A stretch of 64,000 nucleotides of DNA from Liopterus haemorrhoidalis (lineage: Eukaryota > Arthropoda > Insecta > Coleoptera > Dytiscidae): assembly GCA_963971575.1 (NCBI GenBank), contig OZ020611.1, forward strand, positions 240,584,654-240,648,653, written 5' to 3'. Shown piece after piece: positions 11,422-22,110 of this stretch; within the stretch, counting starts at the first letter, position 1; each line of letters starts with the position of its first letter. A program made the translations under genes and the position numbers. A model generated the notes under the pieces. It saw only the letters and a program-made list of their open reading frames with translations, was not told the DNA's origin and did no database searches.

Positions 11422-12280
11422 AGGGTTTTGTAGGTATGATCAAAAAACCCTTATACCGTCATTTTGTCGTCTGTCTGTCTGTCTGTCTGTTCGGTAAAAA
11501 TTGTAGCCAAACGGCTAAACTTAGAGAGTTGAAATTTGGCATGCTTATACAACTCTTTGACCCGCACATAGGAAAAATACTAAAACATCTAAAAAACATA
11601 TCCCGCTAAAAATATAAACAAATATGTGCTCATCGAAAAAAAAAAAAAAATTTTTGGTTGACAATTTACAAAAGTTATAGTTATGTAACACACCATACTA
11701 GAAGACGTATCATGGTGTAATGGTTAGCATACTCGCTAGCTACCCAGAATTCTAGGTTCGCTACATGTCAGAGGAGACAATTTTATTTTTGTTGTTTTTT
11801 TTTCATTTTCATTTTATTTAAATTATTTTGTCAAAATTCTAGTTATATTTTGGCAAATGTTGCATTTATTTTTTAAGAGCGTAAATTTAATATCCAGTTG
11901 GTACGTTGGAATTATATTTTCATTCTATGTGTCCTGTATACGAAACCAAAGGGGCGGAGCATATGACAACCAATGGAAGCCATAGGCGCAATTTTCAAAA
12001 TCTTAATGAATTTTGCTATATAAAAAAATACTACACATATTAAGAAACCTAAATAATGGTATTAGGTATTCGAATTAAAATTAACAAAAAAATATTTTAT
12101 CATAAAATTTATTTTTAAAGTTCTTAGATTCACAGACGATAAACTATTTTAAACATATCGTTCATTTTGCCGTGATTACTACAAAGCAAAATTTGTCCTA
12201 CACACTCAGCATGCCGCCTTCACTTATTATATACCTGCGAAACCCTGAAATGTGTGAAAATTCACGTTTCACATCATTTT
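11422..12280 (+). mobile_element. GTCT/tRNA-cassette element, copy 3b (internally deleted)
   Basis: A 5' stem, (GTCT)n at 11467-11493, and the ggcatgcttatacaactctt body follow each other. A deletion at the A-run near 11637-11652 joins the body to the cassette leader. The 3' part has the bases tgtcctacacactcagcatg, also found in copy 5, and ends with the hairpin and cacatcatttttt at about 12280. Copies 3a and 3b share one cassette, so they probably arose as a tandem duplication. Confidence 0.87.
11709..11779 (+). other. tRNA-Glu-like cassette in copy 3b
   Basis: Same sequence as 11326-11392, with a slightly longer 3' part ending in gaggagaca. That 3' border motif is shared with the otherwise unrelated cassettes of copies 6 and 7, so it marks the junction between cassette and common body. 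Confidence 0.65.
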
Positions 12281-12437
12281 TTCAGGACTACTTAGCCTAT
12301 TAGAATAGTTTATTTGTTTCTATTCTGTTTTTTATTTTTATTTTTATTTCTATTTTTATTCTAATATATTCATTTAATTACGATACAAGTGACAGCGTAC
12401 GAATATTACATTCGTTAAATGGATGCTATGTAGACGT

Positions 12438-14090
12438 ACTAATAATAATAATATTTATTATGTGCTAAAAATATTACATTTTTTACAATCGTCAGTAACA
12501 TTACTTTTACAAAATATGTAGGGGACATTACAAGATGCATATTATATTTTATATGTAGGTTATAAATGTGCAGTATGTTTACAAATCTCATACATAGGTA
12601 CATGATATTTAGCTGGACAAACTGAGTGATCATAGAATCTCCTTCAAGTCACTGAAATCGTTTATCAGATACTCCTCAGTGGAGCAGAAGGCCCTGCATA
12701 TTAAATATCACTTGGTTATTTTTTTGAAATTTATAATGTTGAGACTTTTGATGTCTGGAGGAAGTACATTGTAAAATTTAATCGAAGAAATTGGTACTAT
12801 ACCTGGACATTGTAAAATTTAATCGAAGAAATTGTTATTATACCATTCCAAGTCTTGTGAAGTCTGGACGTATCTCGTTTTTATTTCTAGTGTCGTGTCT
12901 ATGGACTGAACTTTGGACTAAGAATTTGGTTTGGTTTTCATGAACGTAGAGGATGCAGTGGTGAATATACAGGGAAGGTAACGTTAATAAACCCAACTCC
13001 ACAAATACTTTCTTGCAGTCGCACCGGTATTGGATATTCCCCATAATCCTGACAGCTCTACGTAGTAGAGAAAATAGCCGTCCCACATGGCTGGAATGAC
13101 CCTAGATTAGAATGGCATAAGTCAATTGAGTTTGAATAGAGGCAAAGTAGTAGGTTCTTTGAACTGCCTTAGACGCACCCCATTTTAAATTATTTAGGCA
13201 GTAAATAGACGAACAAAGTTTCTTGGATATTTTGTTAGCATGCTCATCCCAAGTCAGCTTACTGTCTATTTCTAGACTTAGAAAGGATACCGAGACTAGA
13301 TTGTTGGTGTCCTGTAGATTTATACTAGAGAAGACCATAAGTTGGGTTTTGTTCGTATTCAAGGTTAACTTATTTGCCAGAAACCAGTTGTGGTAGTAGG
13401 ACATGGATGATTCTCTATTATCTATAAGTGACGTTAGGGATTTGTTGCTATCAAGGACTGTAGTGTCGTCTGCAAAGAGGATGGTGTTTAACTTGTTAAC
13501 GAAGGGTAGATCATTGATGTATAGTAGGAATAGAACAGGGCCCAGAACTGACCCTTGTGGGACGTGTTTTACATACAATGTCTGGGAGGTCTTTTGTCCT
13601 GCGTATACAAATTGTTTCCTGTTTGTCATGTATGAATCTATGAGACTGATGCTTTCGGGAGTAAACTTGTAATATAGTAGCTTTTTGGTTCAAATATCGT
13701 GATTAACACAGTCAAAGGCTTTGCTCAGGTCAAGAAAACTACCTGAGCAGTACAGTCCTTTTTCAAAGCAAAATGTGACGTATTCCATGAAATCTAGGAT
13801 CGCGTTGGTGGTTGATTTGAAACCATATTGTTTGGAGGAGAGTATATTGTGTTTCTCAAGGTAGCTTGTCAATTAGTTTTTTAAGATCTTTTCAAAAAAA
13901 TTTGAAAAACAAGGTAGAAGGGAAATAGGACGAAAATTATTTAGCTCGTTTTGACTACCTTTTTTGTGCAATGGTAATACACGTGCTAATTTCAATGAAT
14001 CTGGAAATAAACTGTGTCTAATGAAGATGTATGACGATGTATGAACAGTTTGAGAATCTCTGGTCGAAATAAAAATTGCTTCACTCATTG
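12438..14090 (-). pseudogene. 5'-truncated LINE with RT and C-terminal region
   Basis: Minus-strand non-LTR retrotransposon in four broken pieces. 14088-13873: RVLPLHKKGSQNELNNFRPI then SLLPCFSNFFEKILKN. 13872-13690: NILSSKQYGFKSTTNAILDF then FLDLSKAFDCVNHDI. 13629-13102: VPQGSVLGPVLFLLYINDLP, FADDT, NKLTLNTNKTQLMVF, SKLTWDEH. 13086-12838: GRLFSLLRRAVRIM, LLTLPSLYIHHCILY, HRHDTRNK. The 3' end is an ATT-repeat at 12441-12458, like the LINE at 7898. A 41-bp tandem duplication sits at 12770-12836. No endonuclease domain remains. Confidence 0.9.
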
Positions 14091-14195
14091 ATATTTTCCT
14101 GTTACATAGTTGTTGTCTAATTTAAGCAACCTCGTAGCTCTTATAGCTCTCGAGATAGAAATAGTGAGCAATTTAAAATGAAGACCTGTATGTAT

Positions 14196-15010
14196 AGGGA
14201 TTTGCAGCTAAGCACCCTACCATCTGGTGAGCGTTTCATGAACTTGTGTACATCAGATAACATTTCGTTTTGTGTATTGGTTTTGTATGAAGTTTGTTTT
14301 TAAAGTTTTATTATAATCATTGAAAAATGTATAATACATATTGTTGTGTGCCTATGTGCAATTCATTGAAAAGAAGAAACCCGGAAATATCGTTTCATTT
14401 GTTTCCACTAATATCAGACACCGTACGGTTCGAAACAAAATTGGGAAAGCAAGAGGTTAGGAATCGACGCGATGTTTAGATAAACAATTTAAAAATTGGA
14501 AAAAAAGTGAGCCCTTATATCAAAGTTTGCTCATTACATTTTAATGATAGTGACTACAAAAAATATTTTCAATTTTGTATTTATTATCGCATATCTTGAA
14601 AATTCCTGTTATTGTGTGTGGGTTTGTAATGCACAAGTCTCGAGGCATAATGCATAAATCTTTATGAACTCTTTGTTTTTTTCAGTGACTCCACACAATA
14701 TTATATGCCCAGCATTGTAGATTTCTACCCCTTGGTAAACAACACAGGAATTATTATTTCCCCCAATATAGTTAAAATAATCGACAATGGAAAATCGCCA
14801 TAACTTAAAACCAGATCACAAAATGTAGTATTTTAGATGTTTACAAGTGTTGTCACTTCACAAAATCAGAAAATCCCAAACAATTATTTATTTTTTGTCG
14901 TTTTCTGATACACTTTTCGCTATTATTTACTAGTAAATGTCAAGTGGTATCTGATTTAGAATGGTTTCAAAAAAATCCGCGCTACGATCTTAAAATTTTT
15001 CCCCTATAGA
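14196..15010 (+). mobile_element. THAP-domain repeat, copy 1
   Basis: About 0.8 kb, nearly identical to 34492-35306. The left end reads tatagggatttgcagctaag. The right end is gctacgatcttaaaattttt followed by cccctatag, giving short inverted CTATAGGG/CCCTATAG ends. The two copies at very different positions show mobility or duplication. A P-element or Harbinger-like origin is possible because both can carry THAP fingers, but no transposase core is seen. Confidence 0.65.
14327..14599 (+). pseudogene. THAP zinc-finger fragment
   Basis: The ATG at 14327 opens MYNTYCCVPMCNSLKRRNPE and continues ISFHLFP. This is the C-x(3)-C start and the HxFP motif of a THAP DNA-binding domain. After an in-frame TAG at about 14477 the same frame gives KVCSLHFNDSDY, the C-x(2)-H half. 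So the whole C2CH finger is present but interrupted by a stop. Downstream, a polypyrimidine tract and CAG near 14680 could be an old splice acceptor. THAP domains bind DNA and are found in P-element transposases and in host factors derived from them. Confidence 0.7.
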
Positions 15011-16044
15011 TTTTATAAAACAATGAAAACTTAAATATAAAATATGAAATTCTTTTGCCAGAGTTCATTTGGAAACTTTAAATAATTCAGATAATCGATT
15101 TTCCATCAAAATATTATCCTCTTTAAAACCAAAATATTTAGAACCAATATTTCGAAAAAGTTTTTAATTGGATATTAATAAACTCATAAAATATTAAACT
15201 TATTTGCCTTTAAAAATTCCTCTAATCCACAAAACCCTATAAAAAAATTTCACATAAAAATTATTTATGACATTTTTAAACGAGATTTTTTCTATGGTCT
15301 CGAACAGTTTTCTTGTGTTAATTTTTTATTTAGTGCCCCAGTAAATACATGGGACGCGTAATCACAAAATCAATAAAATGTTTCTTTATAAAAACGTTAA
15401 ATGATTTTTCTTTGGTATATTTTTAACTAGCACTTAAGGAAATAGCTTTTCTCATAGAATCAACTATAGATAAGAAATATTAAAGTGCACCTCGTACCTC
15501 TACAGTCTACAGAATGAAGGGAAATGTAACTTATTTAATATCTTTTTATCGCGTGGATTTTATTACTTTTCACAAACTACAAATAAACAGCTATTTACAA
15601 AGACGTTCTTGAGGATTTCTTTGAGTTATTGCTACTAAGTTTTTTACTTTAAATGTGCAGCTACTTTAATTAATTTTTGATTTGTGTAACGGTTTGTTTC
15701 TCATAGGCGTACAGGCAACCCGCATAACACAGAGGTAAGAGTGGTTGCGTATAAAGCGAAGGAATAGTTATTTATTTTTTACTTCGCTGTTATTTGCTTA
15801 TAATTCCTTGGGTATGAGATATTTAAACATATTCATAATAATCAGGCGTAATCAGCGGGCGTAATGGATCATAACGCCTGCTCATTAGCTCATTACGCCC
15901 TCAAAAAAAAAAAAAAAATACGGTTTAATAAAAAATATATATTAGGTCGTCAAGGATGAAATTTGTAGAAAAAAAGGCAAAGTTGGTTGATAATTTACAA
16001 GTATAAGGATTTATTTTATTCATCAAAGTATGCACCCATATTGT
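15011..16044. other. No gene recognised
   Basis: AT-rich sequence without supportable frames. A short inverted motif (gcgtaatcagcgggcgtaat against attagctcattacgccc) lies at about 15845-15900, next to an A-run. It may be a relic TIR. Confidence 0.4.
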
Positions 16045-16195
16045 CAGAGCCGCAGTAAAGGGGGGCGGAGGGGGCGACGGCCCTGGGCGCACTAAGGAGA
16101 AGGGCGCCATTGCGAAAGCGCCTTTTTTTTTTGCTCATCACTTGGATTTTGTGAGGCGAGGACGTGTAGCGCAAGTTTTCCTTACTGCGGCTCTG
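16045..16195. mobile_element. Short MITE, 151 bp
   Basis: Inverted ends CAGAGCCGCAGTAA and TTACTGCGGCTCTG are flanked on both sides by ATTGT, a possible 5-bp duplication. The interior is GC-rich (ggggcgg..ggcgcc) and includes the ttgctcatcactt module shared with 4616 and 33060. The superfamily is uncertain. Confidence 0.65.
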
Positions 16196-16329
16196 ATTGT
16201 ATATAATGAACGCCAATACCAAACAGTGGTTAGCAGGCCTGGAGACAAAAATTTTTGCCTAAAAATCACGATTTCTTTAAGGTCTACCCCTTAAGATTTT
16301 TACGATTTTATGCCATTTTCAAGGGTTTT

Positions 16330-17475
16330 GGATCACTGCCCATACAAAACTTAATAATTGGTTTATTAAAGCCGAAAATTTTTTTTAGACTAAACAATGT
16401 AGGAGAATTTTAAAAATTCAAACCTCAGATTTATATCCCTAACCATTTTTTAGTAAGAATTTATCAAAAATTTAAAAAATTAAAAAAAAAATTGAAAATT
16501 TTCAACAAATTATTGTTTCAAAATCTGGTTACAAGTCAATTAGGGCCTCAAGATTCCAAAAATTTCAACCGCAGGTCTTTATCGTATTTCGTTTTTGAGA
16601 TACGTCCATGCGAAAGTGAAAATTTCTATAAATTACGCCATATTAAAATTTATCATATTTTTAAAATACGCAAAACGAATAAGGCCTCAAATTTTTTCTA
16701 TACTAAATAAACTACGAGAAATCCAAAAATTCTAACCGCAGATCGCTATCTCTAACCGTTTTTGAGTTGTTTTTTTTTTTAATTCACGGTTTTCACAATG
16801 TAAATTATTTCATTAAAAAAAATTGTAGTAATCTCAAAACACGTTAAACGATTAAAGCCCGAAATTTTTTCTAGACTAAATAAACTACGAGGAATCCAAA
16901 GATTTTAACCGCTGATCGCTATCTTAAACCGTTTATGAGTTGTGATTTTTTTTTTAATTCACAATTTTCACAAATAATGTAAATTATGCCATTAAAAAAA
17001 TTGTCGTAATTTCAAAACTCATTAAACGATTAAGACCCCAAATATTTTCTAGACTAAATAAACTACGAAGAATACAAAAATTCGAACCGGAAGTCTCTGT
17101 CTAACCGTTTTTGGGTTGTGCTTTTTTTTCATTCACAATTTTCACAAATAATATAAATTATGCCATTAAAAAAATTGTCGTAATCTCAAAACGCGTTAAA
17201 CGATTAAAGCTCCAATTTTTTTCTAGACTAAATAAACTACGGAGAATTCAAAAATTCTAACCAGAAGTCTCTGTCTCTAACCGTTTTTGGGTTATGCTTT
17301 TTTTAATTACCAATTTTCACAAATAAAATAAATTATGCCATTAAAAAAATTGTCGTAATCTCAAATCGCTTTAACGATTAAAGCCACAAATTTTTTCTAG
17401 ACTAAATAAACCACGGAGAATCCAAAAATTTCAACCGCAGATCGCTATCTTTAACCGTTTATGAATTGTGATTTT
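16330..17475. repeat. Tandem array, ~174-bp unit
   Basis: The landmark actaaataaac(t/c)ac recurs at about 16702, 16875, 17053, 17227 and 17401, spacing 173-178 bp. Each unit carries a ttaacgattaaagcc block, a nnaaccgcagatcgctatct block and a ttgtcgtaatctcaaa block. Upstream units (16330-16690) are more diverged. It looks like a small satellite or an amplified element body. No coding frame persists across units. Confidence 0.8.
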
Positions 17476-18299
17476 TTAAAATTATCATTACCTTTCACCT
17501 GCCTACTACCTATTTACCACCTACTTAGAAACTACCTTTCCACCTACCTAGGTACCAAGATCTTGAAGTCACTTTCTGAATTTTCTTCTCAAGTGATTTT
17601 TCTAATTTCGACCGCAAACTCGTCTCAAGTGATCTTCTGTGACACTCATTTTAATTTTATATATACACAATCTCAAGTTTATGTTTCCAGAATCCATTAA
17701 AATGATACATCTGAGGCAATATTTCCAATATTAAGCGTATTAATAAACTACATATTGTCCAAAATGGCTGAATGGATGATATTGACTTGATATATATGTA
17801 CTTATCTGGACATCTTCTTTCAAAATTATTCGTGTGATGTAGAGAATTAACAAATAAATAAATAACTGCTTTAATATAAATATTTTTATATAATAATAGT
17901 TTTGGCATAAAGTGGATCTTTAAACAACTCAAATCTTAAATAATACTTATTACATGTCACATATTTATCAAAATAGCATCTTGACCTTCGATGACATAAA
18001 ACATTCTATAAGATATATTGACACCTGCTGCCCCCTATTAATATATTAAAAACTAATGAACTTGCACCTCTGACCTTCGTAGACATCAAAATAATTCCTA
18101 AATTTCTTGAAACAATGATTCCTGCTGCCACCAATTTTAAATTCTGGAATTAATGCAACTGACGGATATATACGAATAATAACGATCAAAAATTCGTTTT
18201 ATTATCAATTAACAGGATTAAATGACGTAGTATGTGAACTGATTAGTTAAATCGGTGATCTAATTCCCTAATCTTAATCTGAGAACTAGAGCAGATTAA
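17476..18299. other. No gene recognised
   Basis: AT-rich sequence with chance frames only. Two loosely similar lines near 17980-18080 (tgaccttcg..gacat, cctgctgcc) hint at an old duplication of about 85 bp. Confidence 0.35.
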
Positions 18300-19075
18300 G
18301 TGAAAACTAGTTCAAATGGCTATAATTCCCTTATTTATGAACCGATTTTAAAAAGCATCACACTTCTGGACTCAGATCATCAAGGTGCTTCTGTTAGTAC
18401 CCTTAAAAGTGCAAAATTCGGACTTCGACAAAAAATTCTGCTCCAGTTTCCGCCGAAAGTGGAGCACGGCTATAACTCGCTTATTTATGGACCGATATCG
18501 CTGAGATTTGGCACAGGGGTTACAATACTGAGAATTCAAAAAAACACATCCCGAGATAAATATAAACATTTATATATTTAATAAGAACATAAATATATTT
18601 TTAAAATGTTGAGTGGCATACCAAATGAAACCTCTTAAAGCTTGAATCAACAACCAAAATTATTTGAAAAATCAATTTTTTTATGGAATTTTTGCTAAAA
18701 ATATGTAAAAAAACTTTTGTCGCCAACTCTCAGAGGGGTTGTTCTAAAAAACTGAAAAAATCTCCATAATGAACATAGATGGGAACCGGAATTTTAAATC
18801 AGGTTAGATTTTCGAAAAATGTCGTTTTTTTTGAGTACTCGATAAAAAAAAAATATTTTTTAAAAATATTGTTTGGTATCAAAAGAAACGTCTTAGGACG
18901 TAGATTATGGAACGAAAAGTAATATTTTAAAATTGTTTTTTTAAAAACGATTTTAGACAAAAATTTGCTAAAAAAGTTTTTGTTCCACCCCATTTTACCA
19001 AACGAGGTTAAACTAAAAATCTGAATAAATTATAGGTAATGTACATCCGATTACGTTTTTGAAACATTTTGCAGT
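18300..19075 (+). repeat. Two tandem diverged relatives of the GTCT-element body
   Basis: The block order matches the family body: a pre-body with cacatcccgagataaatata, then ggcataccaaatgaaacctc, an atttttgctaaaaat stretch, a ttttgtcgccaac counterpart, then gaacatagatgggaaccgga. It repeats with ggtatcaaaagaaacgtctt, tttttgttccaccccatttt, ttaaactaaaaatctgaata and gtacatccgatta. No (GTCT)n tract or hairpin is seen. It may represent an ancestral or sister family. Confidence 0.5.
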
Positions 19076-19741
19076 TTTTGACAAAATTAATTATTTTTTA
19101 ATTTATGGTTAAATTTTGGCTAATAATGTTATGGATTTTTTGTATTTAAGGCTAAGATAGTTTGTGTCTCTTTTTGAAATTAAAAATATTATGTTAAAGG
19201 TATTTATCAATATATTTCTTATTAATCTAATGAAAACTTGAATACGAAGTAAATGTAAAAAAAAAAACGCTGGGAATTTTGGCCCCGGCGATTAGCCTCA
19301 TTCCTGAAACAGGCCCGTAAAAAGAATATAGGAAAAAAAATACGCTATCACATTCGGGTTGATTGCAACTCATTGGAGTGCAGCATGCTGGCTCATTACA
19401 TATTGGAACTCACAAAATTAACGAGGGCTGTGATGAAAATAGCTCTGTGCACTGTTTTACGCGCATCATAGTGCTGGTTTTTGTTTGAAATTTAAATAAG
19501 ATTAGAAAAACAAAATAAAAATTTCAATCATGTTTTTTCCTAAATTTATTTAATATTGGAGAGCCCTTATGAACCTAACACTCTTTCTTGTCATCAATTT
19601 AAAAGTTTCAGTTGACATAAAAGATAAATCTCTTGAAATATCTAACAATTTTTTCCGTTTCCATTATCATAATCAGAATTTCAAATCATAAAATAAATCT
19701 CTGTAATAGATTTCTCACTAAAAAAATATATTTTTTTGCAG
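19076..19741. other. Intron-like sequence before the cuticle exon
   Basis: No coding frame. The acceptor tttttttgcag ends at 19741, directly before the exon. A segment near 19215-19280 (attaatctaatgaaaacttg then aaaaacgctgg) recurs at 31160-31215, at the edge of a mariner. No upstream exon with a signal peptide was recognised. Confidence 0.5.
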
Positions 19742-20020
19742 TCTTACCCTAAATATCACTTCAACTATGGTGTAAAGGACGGGCACACAGGCGACATCAA
19801 GGAGCAAGAAGAGGAACGTGATGGTGACGTAGTGAAAGGCTCGTACAGTCTAGTGGAGCCAGATGGCACTGTACGCAAGGTGGAGTATCACGATGACGGT
19901 CACAGTGGTTTCAACGCTGTGGTCACTAGGTCTGGACATGCTCATCATCCACAGGTTGTCCATAAGGTTCCAGTGGTGGGTGGATTCCATGGAGGTTTGG
20001 CTCTTGGGGCTTATCACTAG
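19742..20020 (+). CDS. RR-2 cuticle protein, last exon
   Basis: Structural chitin-binding protein of the arthropod exoskeleton (CPR family). From the first codon the exon reads [20 protein letters not shown], then [20 protein letters not shown] and [20 protein letters not shown]. This is the extended Rebers-Riddiford RR-2 consensus, nearly complete; the usual AD before the GFNAVV block is DD here. A His/Val/Gly tail follows ([25 protein letters not shown]) and a TAG at 20018-20020. The start is set by a strong acceptor (polypyrimidine tract, CAG ending 19741), not by an ATG. The signal-peptide exon must lie upstream and was not found. GC content and codon use stand out from the surroundings, and the frame has no lesion. 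It is probably a functional host gene, normally made by epidermis at moults. Confidence 0.92.
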   Translation, partial: SYPKYHFNYGVKDGHTGDIKEQEEERDGDVVKGSYSLVEPDGTVRKVEYHDDGHSGFNAVVTRSGHAHHPQVVHKVPVVGGFHGGLALGAYH

Positions 20021-20100
20021 AGTATTATTAATTGTATGTATGGAGTTTGAGTTTAAGACAAACATTTGTATCTAAATATCAAAATTAAAAATACCAATGA

Positions 20101-20358
20101 ATTAATGCGGACACCGTTATTTTGGACGTTTGCCACTGTTGATAGTACTAGGCTAGAATAGTACAATATAATGAGTATTAGTATCAAAAAGATACACTTA
20201 ATACTTTATGAGGTATATAAAATTCTTTCGGACGTTTCGGAAACTGCTCAACGATTTGTTTTTGTCTTTCGATCATGAGAGTGATTGCTTTTGATACCAA
20301 TACTCATTATATTGTACTATGCAATGGAAAACGTCCAAAATAACGGTGTCTGCATTAA
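20101..20358. mobile_element. Long-TIR MITE / hairpin, 258 bp
   Basis: ATTAATGCGGACACCGTTAT on the left is mirrored by ATAACGGTGTCTGCATTAAT on the right (one mismatch). The arms continue through ttttggacgtt and, further in, tagtacaatataatgagtat, for about 65-85 bp. Because the flanks are themselves palindromic (ATTAAT) the exact border and duplication are ambiguous. It lies 80 bp after the cuticle stop codon, so it may be transcribed in its 3'UTR. Confidence 0.75.
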
Positions 20359-21584
20359 TATTGGACCGTTGCAAAATAGTTTCAAAGATATTACCAATGA
20401 ATTAGATTTTATATATCAAAGAAGATCAGGTAATGAACCACCATTTATTGACACACTACTAGATTAACCATCAAATTTAGAACATTTAAATTCTCTTTCT
20501 TGTTTTTTTTTGTGTTTTATGAATGATGATGAAAACTGAAAAATATTTTTTATATCATTTAAAAATTCTATAACCCTTAAAGCAAGCCTGTGGCCGCAAC
20601 TAAACAGCTAAACAGCTAAAACAGCGGTTCTTAAACTAAGGTCCGCGAAGCCATTACCGGAGGTCCGCGAAACAATTTTGACATTAACTTTACATCCCCC
20701 AACATTTCGCTTTTATTCAAATAACTCATTTAATAAAAATCCTATATGGTCAAGACTTTTTGTAATTGTTGTTACCTAACTAGTTATAGACATAACTAAA
20801 CAATATTTAGTAAAAATCCAATTATTTTTATTCAACTGCAATTTATTTACAGAAAACATATTATAACTTCTCGCTTACACTTTTTCTTCTAGTAGGTGCT
20901 TATGGCTTTAGATGTTGCATCCTAAAATTAGCTTGGGAAAATTTAGTTTCATTTTCATCTGGCACTATACTTCCACGTAATCAAACGTCAAATTACCGCA
21001 TAATTTCAATTAAAAACTTGGTGATAAAAAATAACTAAATCAATTTTAGTTTCATTTGATTTATAGACTGTTATTATTCTACAATATTTTATTTTAGTTA
21101 AATATACCGATTGAAATCATTCGGTTAGTTTCCATTCGATTATAATTTTTAGGTTAAAGTTGTGACGGTTGTAATTGGTTGTTTCGGCGGCCTCCTTATA
21201 ATTTTTAAGAAAAACCCAAATAGTCCGCTTTTCTATATCACGTTTTCTTTACTTATGGTACGAACACATAATGATTGTTGCCAACGACGTCTAAAAGCGC
21301 TGGTTAGCCAGTGAGATTGATGAGAATAAATCTCTCTTTACTTTTAGAGTCTGTATAATAAGATATACATGCTTATGGCTCAGGATCAGGCATGTGTACA
21401 AATAATAAACAGGTTCAAACATGATAAGAACATCAAGACCTAATACGCCCGATAATAAAAATTGTTTACTTATTGTTTTGTCTTTCAGTAGTGCGGTTGT
21501 GTAATAATAAGGTTTTGAAGAAATATTTTTATTTACCCACCCAAAAGGGCCAAAAATGTCTTTTTTAAGTGCAGGAAAATATAT
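20359..21584. other. No gene recognised, one hAT-like end
   Basis: A frame running out of the MITE into 20467 (..NELDFIYQRRSGNEPPFIDT..) has a protein-like composition, but I recognise no family. An orphan end, cagcggttcttaaactaagg, with repeated ggtccgcga, lies at 20623. The rest is AT-rich with no signal. Confidence 0.35.
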
Positions 21585-22110
21585 GGACAAGTCAGTAGAC
21601 TTAATGAAATATTGGGTGAAACGTTATAAAATTCGTAAAATGATTACGATTGATACTAATCATGGATTAAAAAAAGTGACCACTAAAAAACAAGATAAAA
21701 TGTTTTTAAAAATAATCCTATGTTATCTTTTCGTAAATATCAGGCAATTTTGTTAAAAAATCACATTAAGTTAGGTCTAATGATCCTGAGAAGTCGTTTA
21801 ATTGAAAATGGTATTAAATTCCGAAGCACCAAACAAAACCATTGTTATCGGTGAAACATGTCGAAAAACGACTCGCTTGGACGAAGGAAAATTTACACCA
21901 CGATTGGAGTGAGGTGGTTTTCTCTGATAAATCTAGTTTTTAAATGAAATATAAGCTTCAAACAATAAACGTTCAAAATTTGGATCAGCTAACTCGTCAA
22001 ATACGGCAGATATGGAGATCACTGCCAAAGTATACCGAAAATCTGGTAGAAAGTGTACCGAAAAGATGCCAAGCAATAATTAATAATAATGGACATTGGA
22101 CCAATTATTA
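21585..22110 (+). pseudogene. Tc1-like transposase relic, internally deleted
   Basis: N-terminal text DLMKYWVKRYKIRK and LKKVTTKKQDKM resembles the Tc1 paired-like region. Then RRKIYTT.. with GVRWFSL/VVFSDKSSF in alternate frames marks the first catalytic Asp. The sequence then jumps to IWRSLPKYTENLVESVPKRC and QAIINNNGHWTNY, the usual Tc1 C-terminus. The second and third catalytic residues are missing, so an internal deletion near 21960-22005 is inferred. Many stops and frameshifts show that it is old. Confidence 0.75.

Noticed and set aside
20285..20467. 60-codon frame leaving the MITE at 20101-20358
   Set aside because: Half of it is MITE arm; the remainder has a protein-like look but cannot be tied to any family.
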